From the NCBI GenBank assembly GCA_964567435.1, contig CAZMMQ010000008.1:1-64000 (forward strand): a stretch of DNA of 64,000 bases. Direction: 5' to 3'. Of this stretch, positions 42,751 to 51,943 are shown piece after piece. Made by a program: the position numbers and the translations under genes. The DNA is from RFSX01 sp964567435 (GTDB taxonomy: Bacteria > Bacteroidota > Bacteroidia > Chitinophagales > Saprospiraceae). Below the pieces are notes generated by a model, which saw only the letters and a program-made list of their open reading frames with translations, was not told the origin of the DNA and did not search any database. The number at the start of each line of letters is the position of its first letter. The stretch's first letter is position 1.

Positions 42751-44598
42751 TTATTCTACAGTAACCGATTTTGCTAAGTTTCTTGGTTGGTCCACATGAC
42801 ATCCTCTCATTACTGCAATATGATATGCCAAAAGCTGCAATGGAATGGTGGACAATAATGGCGAAAGTGGTTCTTCTGTCTCTGGAATCTCAATGGTATA
42901 GTCAGCAATTTCCTTTATCGCAACGTCACCTTCATTTACTATTGCAATAACTACACCTTTTCTCGCTTTGACCTCTTGTATATTGCTGAAAACCTTCTCA
43001 TAAGATCTCTTATTAGTGGCCACAACGATTACTGGCATATACATGTCTATTAGTGCAATAGGACCATGCTTCATCTCCGCTGCTGGATACCCTTCAGCGT
43101 GAATATAGCTTATTTCTTTTAATTTGAGAGCGCCTTCTAGCGCAACCGGGAAGTTATACCCTCTCCCTAAATAAAGGGCATTAGAGGCATTTCTAATTTC
43201 TCCGGCTATATATTTTATTTGCTCGTCCTTTGTGAGAATCTTAGCGATCTTGGAAGGTATAGATTCTAATTCTGCGAGCAGTTTTCTAAAGTAGTTCTCA
43301 GGTATCAGGCCTTTATAGTGTCCTAGATATAATGCCATTAGTGTCAAAACAGTCACTTGACTTGTAAAGGCTTTGGTAGATGCTACGCCTATTTCTGGTC
43401 CAGCATGGATATATGATCCACAATGCGTCTCTCGAGCGATGCTTGATCCTATCACATTGACTAATCCATAACATAGGGCTCCCTTGGCTTTGGCTAATTT
43501 GACTGCTGCCAAGGTATCTGCTGTTTCTCCTGATTGAGAGAGTGCAATCACAAAATCCTTCTCATCAATAATTGGATTACGATACCTAAATTCGCTGGCA
43601 TATTCTACTTCTGTAGGTATCCTAGCCAGATCTTCAAACAGATATTCGCCTATGAGCGCTGCATGCCATGAGGTCCCACAAGCTGTCATGACGATATGAT
43701 CTGAATTGGCAATCCGATTGATATGCTGTGTCATACCTCCTAGTATCGCCCACCCTTCACTGGCATTTATCCTTCCTCTCATACTCTCCGCTACCGTGAT
43801 TGGTTGTTGGAAAATTTCCTTCAACATAAAGTGAGAATAACCGCCCTTATCAAACTCATCTATTTTCAACTCCAACTCCAGTACTTTGGGGTCTAATAAT
43901 TCGTTTTCTAGATTTCTTATTTCATACTCTCCATCTCGTTGTATAGTAATAACTTCCCCATCTTCTAAGTAGATAACTTTGTTCGTATATTTTATAATTG
44001 GAGAGGCATCAGAAGCTAGAAAATATTCATCATCTCCAATTCCAAAAACCAATGGACTAGACAACTTGGCACCAACAATTTTATCAGGGTCTTTTTTGTC
44101 GATAACGACAATAGCGTAGGCGCCAACAACTTGATTCAAGGCCACTCTCACTGCTTCTTCAAGAGATAATTTCTTTTGGCTCTTTACCTCTTCGATAAGG
44201 TGAATCAGGACTTCTGTGTCTGTCTCTGATTCAAACTTATGCCCTCGAGTTTCCAATGCCTTTTTTATCGCAGCATAATTTTCTATGATGCCATTATGTA
44301 TGATCGCCAACTCACTATCTCCTGATAGATGTGGATGAGCATTAATATCATTAGGTGGACCATGGGTCGCCCATCTTGTGTGGGCAATACCAATAGTTCC
44401 ATCAGGATTTCCATCAGGATTATCCATGATATAGCTTTCAAGACCAGAGACTTTACCCTTTCTCTTGTGCACCTCCATTTTCCCATTAATCAAGGCTATA
44501 CCGGCGCTATCGTAACCTCTATACTCCAGTCGCTTAAGGCCTTCTATTAGAATTGGATATGCTTCCTTATTTCCTATGTATGCAACAATACCACACAT
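42751..44598 (-). CDS. glmS: Glutamine-fructose-6-phosphate aminotransferase
   Basis: At 615 residues it has the complete GlmS layout. An N-terminal Ntn amidotransferase starts with catalytic Cys2 (MCGIVAYIG) and contains RGYDSAGIAL and HTRWATHGPP. Two SIS sugar-isomerase domains follow (about 290-430 and 460-600: TACGTSWHAALIGEYLFEDL, ALSQSGETADTLA), and the end is AKSVTVE. It makes glucosamine-6-phosphate for peptidoglycan and LPS. The DUF4270 gene lies 17 bp upstream. No ribozyme-like leader is seen, as expected outside Firmicutes. Confidence 0.98.
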   Translation of the reverse strand: MCGIVAYIGNKEAYPILIEGLKRLEYRGYDSAGIALINGKMEVHKRKGKVSGLESYIMDNPDGNPDGTIGIAHTRWATHGPPNDINAHPHLSGDSELAIIHNGIIENYAAIKKALETRGHKFESETDTEVLIHLIEEVKSQKKLSLEEAVRVALNQVVGAYAIVVIDKKDPDKIVGAKLSSPLVFGIGDDEYFLASDASPIIKYTNKVIYLEDGEVITIQRDGEYEIRNLENELLDPKVLELELKIDEFDKGGYSHFMLKEIFQQPITVAESMRGRINASEGWAILGGMTQHINRIANSDHIVMTACGTSWHAALIGEYLFEDLARIPTEVEYASEFRYRNPIIDEKDFVIALSQSGETADTLAAVKLAKAKGALCYGLVNVIGSSIARETHCGSYIHAGPEIGVASTKAFTSQVTVLTLMALYLGHYKGLIPENYFRKLLAELESIPSKIAKILTKDEQIKYIAGEIRNASNALYLGRGYNFPVALEGALKLKEISYIHAEGYPAAEMKHGPIALIDMYMPVIVVATNKRSYEKVFSNIQEVKARKGVVIAIVNEGDVAIKEIADYTIEIPETEEPLSPLLSTIPLQLLAYHIAVMRGCHVDQPRNLAKSVTVE

Positions 44599-44615
44599 TA
44601 TTCGAAGATGTTTTG

Positions 44616-45920
44616 TTAAGGGTTGGTTAGAATTAATTCTAAACTCAAAGGGAAGTTGGGATGATCTGTGCCTAAAATCACAGACCTGTTTGGCCTTTCA
44701 GCTTTTGACGCCGCTATCAAAAATATGGTGTCATTGGCAAAAACGCCTTCTCTTACATTATTAAGATGGTTGGTAAGGTCTAACGTGTATGTTAGTGCGC
44801 TTTCTCCATTCTCAAATGTTTCAGTGAGTGGATCTTCTATGCTAAGCGGGACACCAACTATTATTAGTTCTTCGTCTTCTCTTGCAAAACCAAAAAAGGC
44901 TTCGATCGGATTAAGGCCTTCCTCTTCTTGAATACTAACTCTTAATATACCTGAGTTTAGAATAGAATTTTCAAGAGTTCTAACAGATGATACATCAATT
45001 GCAATGTTGGTCCCACTTTGTGATTGTGCATACAACAGTGAAGGATTATCCATGTTTAATATGCTGGCTATCTCACTATTTGTATAATCATTTGAGAAGG
45101 AACTGTGTCTGATTCTACCAATAGGTATATCAAACTGGGACCTATTTCCATCTCTAGTGAGGTAAAAAGTAATGTTACTTTCTGCTATACTATTTACGTA
45201 GAGCAAATTCAATCCAAACATACTGCTAGATGAGGGTGTAGAACTGATAGCAAAACCGGGCACCTCCCTTTGATAGACTTCATTGTCCACCAGATCTCCT
45301 GCGCCCAACATTTCTATCCAAGGCAAGTTGGCATCTAACGGTATACGAAGATGTGGTCCGACCGATCGCAAAGAATCTGGGTTATCATCGGTACGTGCTT
45401 GTATCAGCAAACTGTCACGTGGATTCACTATGAGAGATCGTGTTGCAATTACATCACCTGTTGGAAAAATAGAGTCTGACCTTATCGCTTGATCATCACT
45501 AAGGTCTACTATCTCAGAAATCATTCTAACTTCTATATCGTGTACAGCATTCTCATCTCCATAAAAACCGAGTGTATCAAAATCCATATTGAATACAACT
45601 GAGTCTAAATTTTCTAAAGAGAATAATGGCGTTGCTCCAGAGAGTGCTGTCGTGAAATAGGTAATTGCTTCTGACTGTCCAAAGGTGTCGTCGTTTAATT
45701 CTCCCACCATGTAATTAGTGGCAGAGAAAGTACCGCCTTCAAAGTTTCTAAAAGTCACACTAGGTTCTCCTTCGACTATCTGAGCGACGATGGGTATGTC
45801 GTCTCTAAATTCTACATCCAACGTTGTATCCCCCGGAAAGTCTGATCCTATAGTAATAGAATCATTACAAGCAGATATACCTATCCAAATAGATAAGAAT
45901 AGAAAAAACCGTTTTTTCAT
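44616..45920 (-). CDS. DUF4270 family lipoprotein
   Basis: This 434-residue protein has a lipoprotein signal ending in ISAC (Cys18) and the DUF4270 pattern: an early DDIPIVAQIVEGEPSVTF segment, FSATNYMVGELNDDTFGQSE, LDSVVFNMDFDTLGFYGDE, and a C-terminal beta strand region (RPNRSVILGTDHP). DUF4270 is confined to Bacteroidota and has no assigned function; the protein should sit at the outer membrane. It is placed between the GT5-like gene (7 bp) and glmS (17 bp), as in other Bacteroidota. Confidence 0.9.
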   Translation of the reverse strand: MKKRFFLFLSIWIGISACNDSITIGSDFPGDTTLDVEFRDDIPIVAQIVEGEPSVTFRNFEGGTFSATNYMVGELNDDTFGQSEAITYFTTALSGATPLFSLENLDSVVFNMDFDTLGFYGDENAVHDIEVRMISEIVDLSDDQAIRSDSIFPTGDVIATRSLIVNPRDSLLIQARTDDNPDSLRSVGPHLRIPLDANLPWIEMLGAGDLVDNEVYQREVPGFAISSTPSSSSMFGLNLLYVNSIAESNITFYLTRDGNRSQFDIPIGRIRHSSFSNDYTNSEIASILNMDNPSLLYAQSQSGTNIAIDVSSVRTLENSILNSGILRVSIQEEEGLNPIEAFFGFAREDEELIIVGVPLSIEDPLTETFENGESALTYTLDLTNHLNNVREGVFANDTIFLIAASKAERPNRSVILGTDHPNFPLSLELILTNP

Positions 45921-45927
45921 AAACTGA

Positions 45928-46743
45928 TTACGCTACTGGTTCAAGAAGTCCTTTATAGAATTCAATCATCTGATCATTAATCTCTTCTTCAGGGAAAGAC
46001 TCCAATATCGGTTTCTCAGATCCCTCTATAACTGCCATCGAATCTTCTGACAATTCTACAGTACCTTTAACGATAGCATCTGCGTATTTCATGCCTCCAA
46101 GTAGAAGTTTTGGTTGCCCGTCTTTGTTGAACGCAGACAAGTCTTCTTTTTCTAGTTGGTTAATAGCCGCAATCTCAAAAAACTTCTCAGTAAACTGTTT
46201 TTCATATTCGTTTTCGTAGGCGGAATATATGATCTGTGATTGCTCGAAAATTGGTTCATTATCATAGACTGTCTTTAGATAAAATGGGACCAAGCTGGTC
46301 ATCCATCCATGACAGTGAATGATGTCTGGTGGCCAACCAAATTTTTTGACCGTCTCTATAACACCCTTACAGAAGAAGACCATTCTTTCTTGATTGTCCT
46401 CAAAGGCTTTTTCGTCTGCGTCATCAAAGACAAACTTTCTTTTGAAGAACTCCTCATTGTCCAAGAAGTAAACCTGAAGTCTGGCACCAGGAAGAGACGC
46501 CACTTTTATAATCAATGGATAATCATCGTCATCCACTATAATATTCATCCCAGATAATCGTACAACCTCATGAAGTCTGTGACGGCGTTCGTTGATACTG
46601 CCGAATTTGGGCATTAACACCCTAACTTCCATGCCCTTTCCTTGTGTAAAAGGGGCAAGCTGTTTGACTATTCCAGAAATCTCCGATAACGTGGTGTATG
46701 GATTCATTTCCTGTGTAACAAACAATACTCTCTTCTTACTCAT
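45928..46743 (-). CDS. Short GT5-type glycogen/starch synthase-like protein (N-terminal half only)
   Basis: The 271-residue protein resembles the N-terminal Rossmann half of glycogen synthase: KRVLFVTQEMNPYTTLSEIS, GMEVRVLMPKFGSINERRHR, ARLQVYFLDNEEFF, NQERMVFFCKGVIE and PPDIIHCHGWMTSLVPFYLK. Full synthases have about 480 residues with a second half that binds ADP-glucose; this is missing, and the usual KTGGL motif is replaced by SEISG. Short forms like this are common in Bacteroidota and probably not true synthases. First gene of the operon ending in DUF4290. Confidence 0.85.
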   Translation of the reverse strand: MSKKRVLFVTQEMNPYTTLSEISGIVKQLAPFTQGKGMEVRVLMPKFGSINERRHRLHEVVRLSGMNIIVDDDDYPLIIKVASLPGARLQVYFLDNEEFFKRKFVFDDADEKAFEDNQERMVFFCKGVIETVKKFGWPPDIIHCHGWMTSLVPFYLKTVYDNEPIFEQSQIIYSAYENEYEKQFTEKFFEIAAINQLEKEDLSAFNKDGQPKLLLGGMKYADAIVKGTVELSEDSMAVIEGSEKPILESFPEEEINDQMIEFYKGLLEPVA

Positions 46744-46857
46744 TCTTGATATTTGAAAAAATTACATTGCATCCTTCGAGTGAGATTCCAAAAATTTTTA
46801 TACTCTAAGGGCCGTATGAATAGTTCTGTTAAATGTGCTCAATTCAAAATTGGAGCG

Positions 46858-46865
46858 CAAAGATA
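46858..46865 (-). promoter_or_regulatory. Bacteroidota -7 promoter box (TATCTTTG) for GT5-like/glmS operon
   Basis: Minus-strand TATCTTTG is an exact TAnnTTTG match about 115 bp before the first start codon of the operon. A TTTG lies only 12 bp further upstream, too close for a standard -33 element. Confidence 0.35.
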
Positions 46866-46962
46866 CTATTTTTATCACAAACACCTTCCTATAAAAGGCT
46901 CGTATTAGTATGATTATCAAGATGATAGGAGCATTTAATAGTTAATTATATGTCAAAACACT

Positions 46963-47213
46963 TCACTTAACTACCTGAGCACCTACGCTGATTTCAACCA
47001 GATAGTCTAACGGTTCAATTCCAAATCTCAGATAGTCTGATTTGATCAATTGGTTCTGAATCTATCAAAGGCCTTATTGTCGACAGGATTTGTAGTACAA
47101 GCACCAAAAACCACCACTCATCATTCGTGCACCTAGGATGTCTTATTAATAAAGGGCGGATTGGGTTGTGCCTGGGATAACTTTTCATGAATATGTGTTA
47201 GTATCTGTTGCAT
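46963..47213 (-). pseudogene. Possible decayed gene fragment
   Basis: Reading from an ATG at 47213, the minus strand gives 26 protein-like residues (MQQILTHIHEKLSQAQPNPP...) then stops. The same frame continues after three stops with VVVFGACTTNPVDNKAFDRF. A different frame then gives SDYLRFGIEPLDYLVEISVG and AQVVK before a stop at 46963. The pieces look like coding sequence broken by frameshifts and stops. I could not identify the parent gene, and chance is possible at this length. Confidence 0.2.
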
Positions 47214-47350
47214 GGTGCTTATTATTAAGACTTGGCTTTGTTACGTCATATATACAGTTATAATTAGCAGTTCTCACACACGACCTTTCATAAATAGCTG
47301 ATTATCAATAAAAAAATCGCATCATTTGTAAATTTTACGTGCCTAAAGTG

Positions 47351-47381
47351 TTGTAAATACCACAAAAGCAATCTACATTTG
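47351..47381 (+). promoter_or_regulatory. Bacteroidota promoter of the rplM operon
   Basis: TTG (47351-47353), 20-bp spacer, then TACATTTG (47374-47381): both elements of the Bacteroidota primary-sigma consensus at proper spacing. It predicts a leader of about 50 nt before the GTG start of rplM. This is the best promoter in the window. Confidence 0.75.
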
Positions 47382-47439
47382 CACCCGCTTTGGAAATTTA
47401 TCGATCCAAAGTATCTTATAACTATTAAAAACTGATACC

Positions 47440-47883
47440 GTGAATACACGAAGTTATAGCACAAGATCTGTCAAAAAGTCCGAGGTAGACCGACAGTGGT
47501 TTGTCATAGACGGCGATGGAGAAATCGTCGGAAGGATGGCCACCCAGATTGCAACAATCCTAAGAGGTAAGCATAAGCCAACTTATACACCACACGTAGA
47601 CACAGGTGATAATATAATTGTAGTCAATGCTGATAAGGTCAGATTTACTGGCCTCAAAGAATCGCAGAAAGAATATCAGAGATACTCAGGATATCCTGGT
47701 GGTCAAAAAAGCCGAACTGCAGCTGAAATGAGAGCTAAAAAACCAGAAGCAATTATAGAAAAAGCGGTGAGAGGCATGCTTCCAAAGAATAAACTAGGGA
47801 GAGCAATGTTTAAAAAATTATATGTGTACACAGGACCTGATCACCCACATGCTGCACAAAAACCAGAAACACTTAACACCTAA
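47440..47883 (+). CDS. rplM: 50S ribosomal protein L13
   Basis: The 147-residue protein matches L13: RQWFVIDGDGEIVGRMATQI, LRGKHKPTYTPHVDTGDNII, VVNADKVRFTG, GGQKSRTAAEM and AVRGMLPKNKLGRAMFKKL. L13 binds 23S rRNA early in 50S assembly. The start codon is GTG at 47440; no ATG is near. rpsI follows after 3 bp, the usual rplM-rpsI pair. Confidence 0.98.
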   Translation: MNTRSYSTRSVKKSEVDRQWFVIDGDGEIVGRMATQIATILRGKHKPTYTPHVDTGDNIIVVNADKVRFTGLKESQKEYQRYSGYPGGQKSRTAAEMRAKKPEAIIEKAVRGMLPKNKLGRAMFKKLYVYTGPDHPHAAQKPETLNT

Positions 47884-47886
47884 TAT

Positions 47887-48273
47887 ATGGACGTTATTAA
47901 TACAATAGGAAGAAGAAAAGCTTCCATAGCAAGAATTTACCTAAAAGAAGGTGGTGGAAATATTACAGTCAATGGAAAAGACTATAAAGAGTACTTCCCT
48001 ATTCCAAATATGCAATTCAACTTGGAAGACCCTCTCAATTTAGTAGAAGGCCTAAAGTCTTATGACATTAAAATAAATGTAAAAGGTGGTGGTTTTAAAG
48101 GGCAAGCAGAAGCGATAAGATTAGGTATATCCAGAGCTCTTGTAAAAGTCAATGAAGAAAACAAGAGTCCACTGAAAGCAAAAAAGTATCTGACCAGAGA
48201 TGCAAGAGTTGTAGAACGTAAGAAGTACGGTAAGCCTAAGGCTAGAAAGAGCTTCCAGTTCTCTAAGAGGTAA
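47887..48273 (+). CDS. rpsI: 30S ribosomal protein S9
   Basis: This 128-residue protein has the S9 pattern: NTIGRRKASIARIYLKEGGG, NGKDYKEYFPIP, VKGGGFKGQAEAIRLGISRA and the basic C-terminal tail ending in FQFSKR, which reaches the P-site tRNA. It is separated from rplM by 3 bp and from rpsB by 48 bp. Confidence 0.98.
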   Translation: MDVINTIGRRKASIARIYLKEGGGNITVNGKDYKEYFPIPNMQFNLEDPLNLVEGLKSYDIKINVKGGGFKGQAEAIRLGISRALVKVNEENKSPLKAKKYLTRDARVVERKKYGKPKARKSFQFSKR

Positions 48274-48321
48274 ATTTCCTCCTTTCAGTATCACTATTTT
48301 TAATCATTCAGAAAAATTAAT

Positions 48322-49095
48322 ATGGCTAAACCAACATATAAAGATTTATTGGATTCGGGAGCTCACTTAGGGCACATGAAAAGAAAGTGGAATCCAAAGA
48401 TGTCACCTTACATCTTTATGGAGAGAAAAGGTATTCACATCATCGACCTTAACAAGACCATAGAAGGTCTGGATAAAGCAGCTAATGCTATACAACAGGT
48501 CGCCAAGTCCGGTCGTAAAGTCATGTTTGTGGCTACAAAGAAGCAAGCTAAAGAATCTGTAGCTTCTATGGCAAGATCTGTCAATATGCCTTTCGTCACC
48601 GAAAGATGGCTTGGGGGTATGATGACAAACTTCTCTACTATCAAGCGATCTGTCAAAAAGATGAACAATATAGACAAGTTACTTGCAGACGAGAACGTCA
48701 CCAGCATCACCAAGAAGGAAAGACTAACACTGACAAGAGAAAGGAATAAGTTAGAGAAAGTTCTTGGTGGTATCGCTAACATGAATAGACTACCTGCTGC
48801 AATTTTTGTTGTCGATATACATCATGAGCACATCGCTATCAAGGAGGCAAAAAAATTGGGTATCAAAATTTTCGGTATTGTAGATACAAACTCAGATCCA
48901 ACCACAATAGATTTTCCTATTCCTGCTAATGATGATGCGTCTAAGTCTATCCAAACTATAACTAATTATATAGGTGAAGTTATAAAGGACGGGTTGGATG
49001 AGAGAAGAAAGATGAAGGAAACGCAGAAAGCTGAGAAAGCAGCTGCTACTCCAAAAGAACCTAAAGCAGAAAAAAAAGAAGAGGCAAAAAAATAA
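48322..49095 (+). CDS. rpsB: 30S ribosomal protein S2
   Basis: The 257-residue protein matches S2: LLDSGAHLGHMKRKWNPKM, YIFMERKGIHIIDLNKTIEG, VMFVATKKQAKESVASMARS, TERWLGGMMTNFSTIK and AIFVVDIHHEHIAIKEAKKL. The last 30 residues form a Lys/Glu/Ala-rich extension often present in Bacteroidota S2. tsf follows after 55 bp, as usual. Confidence 0.98.
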   Translation: MAKPTYKDLLDSGAHLGHMKRKWNPKMSPYIFMERKGIHIIDLNKTIEGLDKAANAIQQVAKSGRKVMFVATKKQAKESVASMARSVNMPFVTERWLGGMMTNFSTIKRSVKKMNNIDKLLADENVTSITKKERLTLTRERNKLEKVLGGIANMNRLPAAIFVVDIHHEHIAIKEAKKLGIKIFGIVDTNSDPTTIDFPIPANDDASKSIQTITNYIGEVIKDGLDERRKMKETQKAEKAAATPKEPKAEKKEEAKK

Positions 49096-49150
49096 ATAGC
49101 CTCGATGAGTAATTAAACATCTATCAAAAAATAATTAAAAAATTTAAATC

Positions 49151-49993
49151 ATGGCTATTTCAGCAGCAGACGTAAAAAAATTAAGAGATCAGACGGGTGC
49201 AGGAATGATGGACTGCAAAAAAGCACTAGTAGAAGCTGACGGAGACTTTGACAAAGCAATAGAAGAACTGAGAAAGAAAGGACAGAAACTATCTGAGAAG
49301 AGAGCAGACAGAGAGGCGAAGGAAGGTGCCGTCATTGCAAAGACTTCTCACAATAAAAATAGTGGTGTCGTTATAAGACTAAGTAGTGAAACTGACTTTG
49401 TATCTAAGGGTGACGGTTTTGTAGCATTGGCTCATGAGTTTGCAGACATCGCGCTTAAAAATCTTCCTGACTCCAAAGAAGACTTACTCGCCCTTGATTG
49501 TGGTGGTATGACAATCGCTCAGAAAATTGAGGAGCAAACTGGTGTTATCGGTGAAAAAATAGAATTGACTGATTACGCAAAGATTGAAACTAAAGCTGGC
49601 GAAGGTCAGGTACTTCCTTATATACACATGGGCAATAGAGCAGGTGTCATCGTATCTGTTAACCTTGAAGGTCCACAGTATGAAGAGCCTGCAAAAAATG
49701 TTGCCATGCAGGTAGCCGCTATGCATCCTATTGCGTTGGACAAAGATGGCGTCGATGCATCAGTTGTAGAAAAAGAAATCGAAATAGGTAAAGAGATAGC
49801 AAGGAAAGAAGGCAAGCCTGAAGCGATGCTAGAAAAAATTGCTACAGGAAAACTAAATAAGTTTTTCAAAGAGAAAACACTACTTAATCAGATATACGTA
49901 AAAGCTTCCAGCAAAGAGAATGTAGGACAATACCTTCAGAGTATTAATCCAGATCTCACTGTTACTGGATTTAAGCATATCAAATTAGGATAA
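49151..49993 (+). CDS. tsf: Elongation factor Ts
   Basis: In this 280-residue protein the N-terminal UBA-like domain is KKLRDQTGAGMMDCKKALVE, and the core contains SSETDFVSKGDGFVALAHEF (the TDFV motif that inserts into EF-Tu), IHMGNRAGVIVSVN and VAMQVAAMHPIAL. It recycles EF-Tu by releasing GDP. A strong terminator follows directly after the stop. Confidence 0.98.
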   Translation: MAISAADVKKLRDQTGAGMMDCKKALVEADGDFDKAIEELRKKGQKLSEKRADREAKEGAVIAKTSHNKNSGVVIRLSSETDFVSKGDGFVALAHEFADIALKNLPDSKEDLLALDCGGMTIAQKIEEQTGVIGEKIELTDYAKIETKAGEGQVLPYIHMGNRAGVIVSVNLEGPQYEEPAKNVAMQVAAMHPIALDKDGVDASVVEKEIEIGKEIARKEGKPEAMLEKIATGKLNKFFKEKTLLNQIYVKASSKENVGQYLQSINPDLTVTGFKHIKLG

Positions 49994-49999
49994 AAATTT

Positions 50000-50035
50000 A
50001 AAAGCGATTCAATTATTTTTGAGTCGCTTTTTTTT
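50000..50035 (+). terminator. Rho-independent terminator after tsf
   Basis: A 13-bp stem (AAAAGCGATTCAA / TTGAGTCGCTTTT, one G-T pair) with a 6-nt loop, then a T-run. It ends the rplM-rpsI-rpsB-tsf transcript; pyrH must have its own promoter or rely on read-through. Confidence 0.93.
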
Positions 50036-50076
50036 ATTCTCCCAATAATTAAATACAATATAATTCGCACCACAGT

Positions 50077-50799
50077 ATGGCAATTAAATACAAGAGAATA
50101 TTGCTCAAGTTGTCTGGAGAATCGCTTATGGGTAATAAAAACTTTGGCATCTCTCCCGATAAACTGAATCATTATGCTAGAGAAATAAATAAGATAGTCG
50201 ACCTTGGTGTAGAGACCGCTATTGTGATTGGTGGTGGTAATATTTTCCGTGGATTACAAGCTGAAGAAAGTGGTATAGAACGCGTACAGGGTGACTATAT
50301 GGGAATGTTAGCCACTGTCATGAATGGTATTGCTCTAGCCAGCGTGTTAGAGTCTCATAATATATATGCACGACTTGTATCAGCCTTAGAGATGAAAGAA
50401 GTGGCTGAACCATTTATTAGAAGAAGAGCGATAAGACATCTAGAAAAGGGAAGAGTCGTTATTTTTTCTGGTGGTACTGGAAGCCCTTATTTCACGACTG
50501 ATTCTGCCGCTGCACTTCGTGCAAGTGAAATTAATGCTGATGTAATTCTAAAAGGAACTAGAGTAGATGGCATCTACAGTGATGATCCGGAAAAAAATCC
50601 AGACGCAACCAAGTTTGATACTATCACTTTTACAGATGTAATCAATAAAAACCTGAAAGTGATGGACATGACTGCCTTTACCCTTTGTCGAGAAAATAAT
50701 ATACCTATCATTGTCTTTGACATCAATGATGATGACAACCTAATGAAAGTTACAGAAGGTAAGCAAATAGGTACGCTTGTTGACGTGGCTTGTTTGTAA
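50077..50799 (+). CDS. pyrH: Uridylate kinase
   Basis: The 240-residue protein is an amino-acid-kinase-fold UMP kinase: KRILLKLSGESLMG, AIVIGGGNIFRGLQ, DYMGMLATVMNGIAL, VIFSGGTGSPYFTTDSAAAL and NADVILKGTRVDGIY. It makes UDP and is the bacterial, hexameric, UTP-regulated type. In many bacteria frr follows; here a convergent hydrolase gene lies 1 bp after its end. Confidence 0.97.
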   Translation: MAIKYKRILLKLSGESLMGNKNFGISPDKLNHYAREINKIVDLGVETAIVIGGGNIFRGLQAEESGIERVQGDYMGMLATVMNGIALASVLESHNIYARLVSALEMKEVAEPFIRRRAIRHLEKGRVVIFSGGTGSPYFTTDSAAALRASEINADVILKGTRVDGIYSDDPEKNPDATKFDTITFTDVINKNLKVMDMTAFTLCRENNIPIIVFDINDDDNLMKVTEGKQIGTLVDVACL

Positions 50800-50800
50800 C

Positions 50801-51943
50801 CTATTTCATTGCTTCCTTTAGTAGCCCCAGCATCCTGTTAGCTGAAGAGGGCTCACACCAGCGAAGTACTATAACCAAGTCCTCTTCTGGTTCCACAATA
50901 ATATAGTTACCGCCGAATCCTGCTGCATAATACCCTGTGTTACTTAAGTTTGACATTCTATCCTCTGCTCTATTGAGCCACCACATGAAACCATAATTAG
51001 GATTAGGTGAGGAAGCGGTGGTTGCCATCTCTATCCATTCCTTGCTTATCAGTTGGTTGCCATCCCAATTACCTTCATTGAGAAACAAAAGTCCAAACTT
51101 AGCATGATCTATTGTACTGATAAATAACCCGCCACCAGAATGACCTCCCCCACTAACTGACTGCATCTGCATTCCGTCTACATTGGTCCATGAATTATCA
51201 TATCCAAACCATCGCCAGGTCGTCGAAGATCCTATGGGATCCATAATTTGTTCCTTGAGCACTACAGGAAGCGGTTTTCTCAAAACTTGTAATAGTGAAT
51301 ATGCTAGGACATTAACTCTGACATCATTGTACTCCATCTCAGTTCCAGGTTCTGCATTGGCTTTTTTTCTCCATTCATAAGGATCTCCTTCTCTCGGTGG
51401 TCTGTCATGCCAATCATAGCCTCCCCACAATTGCCCTGACCAAGCTGAAGATTGTTCTAATAGGTGTCTCCAACTAATCTTACTATTATGAGAACCGTCA
51501 AAAGTGTTGTCCCAAACGTATTCGGATACCTTATCATCAACATCATTTATCATACCTCTATCTACAGCAAGTCCTGCTATGGTAGACAGATAGCTTTTCG
51601 TCACACTGAAAGTCATGTCTACCCTATGGATGTCTCCCCACTCTGCAATTATATAACCGTTCTTGATTATCATGCCAGCTGGTCCACCACGCTTTTTAGT
51701 AGGTCCTAAAATTTCATGGTACGGTTCTCTCTGAAATCCTTTCAATATCGCTTGTCTTAAATCCTTAGGTCCTGAGTATTCATTATTCTTTATTGAATCT
51801 ATAGCCTCTTGAAGTAAGCCTTCTGAAATACCATATTCAGATGGAGGTTGGCTCTGCCATCTGTGCTTTTCAGGAAAATATTGGGACTGTTGCTGACCAA
51901 TCACACTCTGCGTAAGTAGCAAAAGACATATTAATAATCTCAT
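50801..51943 (-). CDS. Secreted serine hydrolase of the beta-lactamase/EstB family
   Basis: This 380-residue protein has a signal peptide (LLICLLLLTQSVIGQ) and a class C beta-lactamase-type fold: nucleophile in TFSVTKSYLS (SxxK), MEYNDVRVNVLA (YxN equivalent), GGGHSGGGLFIS (third motif) and SNTGYYAAGFGGNYIIVEPE near the end. The family includes esterases, DD-peptidases and 6-aminohexanoate hydrolases; the substrate cannot be read from sequence. It converges on pyrH with one base between the stops. Confidence 0.88.
   Translation of the reverse strand: MRLLICLLLLTQSVIGQQQSQYFPEKHRWQSQPPSEYGISEGLLQEAIDSIKNNEYSGPKDLRQAILKGFQREPYHEILGPTKKRGGPAGMIIKNGYIIAEWGDIHRVDMTFSVTKSYLSTIAGLAVDRGMINDVDDKVSEYVWDNTFDGSHNSKISWRHLLEQSSAWSGQLWGGYDWHDRPPREGDPYEWRKKANAEPGTEMEYNDVRVNVLAYSLLQVLRKPLPVVLKEQIMDPIGSSTTWRWFGYDNSWTNVDGMQMQSVSGGGHSGGGLFISTIDHAKFGLLFLNEGNWDGNQLISKEWIEMATTASSPNPNYGFMWWLNRAEDRMSNLSNTGYYAAGFGGNYIIVEPEEDLVIVLRWCEPSSANRMLGLLKEAMK

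Larger units (their letters stand above)
46744..47439. other. Gene-free 696-bp stretch between the GT5-like operon and rplM
   Basis: No intact gene. It holds divergent promoter elements at both ends (46858-46865 minus; 47351-47381 plus). In the middle (46963-47213, minus) there are short protein-like frame fragments interrupted by stops, listed separately as a possible gene remnant. A T-loop-like 11-mer at about 47012-47022 does not fold into a tRNA. Confidence 0.6.

Noticed and set aside
45411..45426. CACGTG-centred sequence in the DUF4270 gene as parS
   Set aside because: Only the central bases match; the flanks do not form the palindrome.
46990..47040. tRNA-like T-loop (GGTTCAATTCC)
   Set aside because: The T-stem pairs at only two of five positions and no acceptor or anticodon arms can be formed around it.
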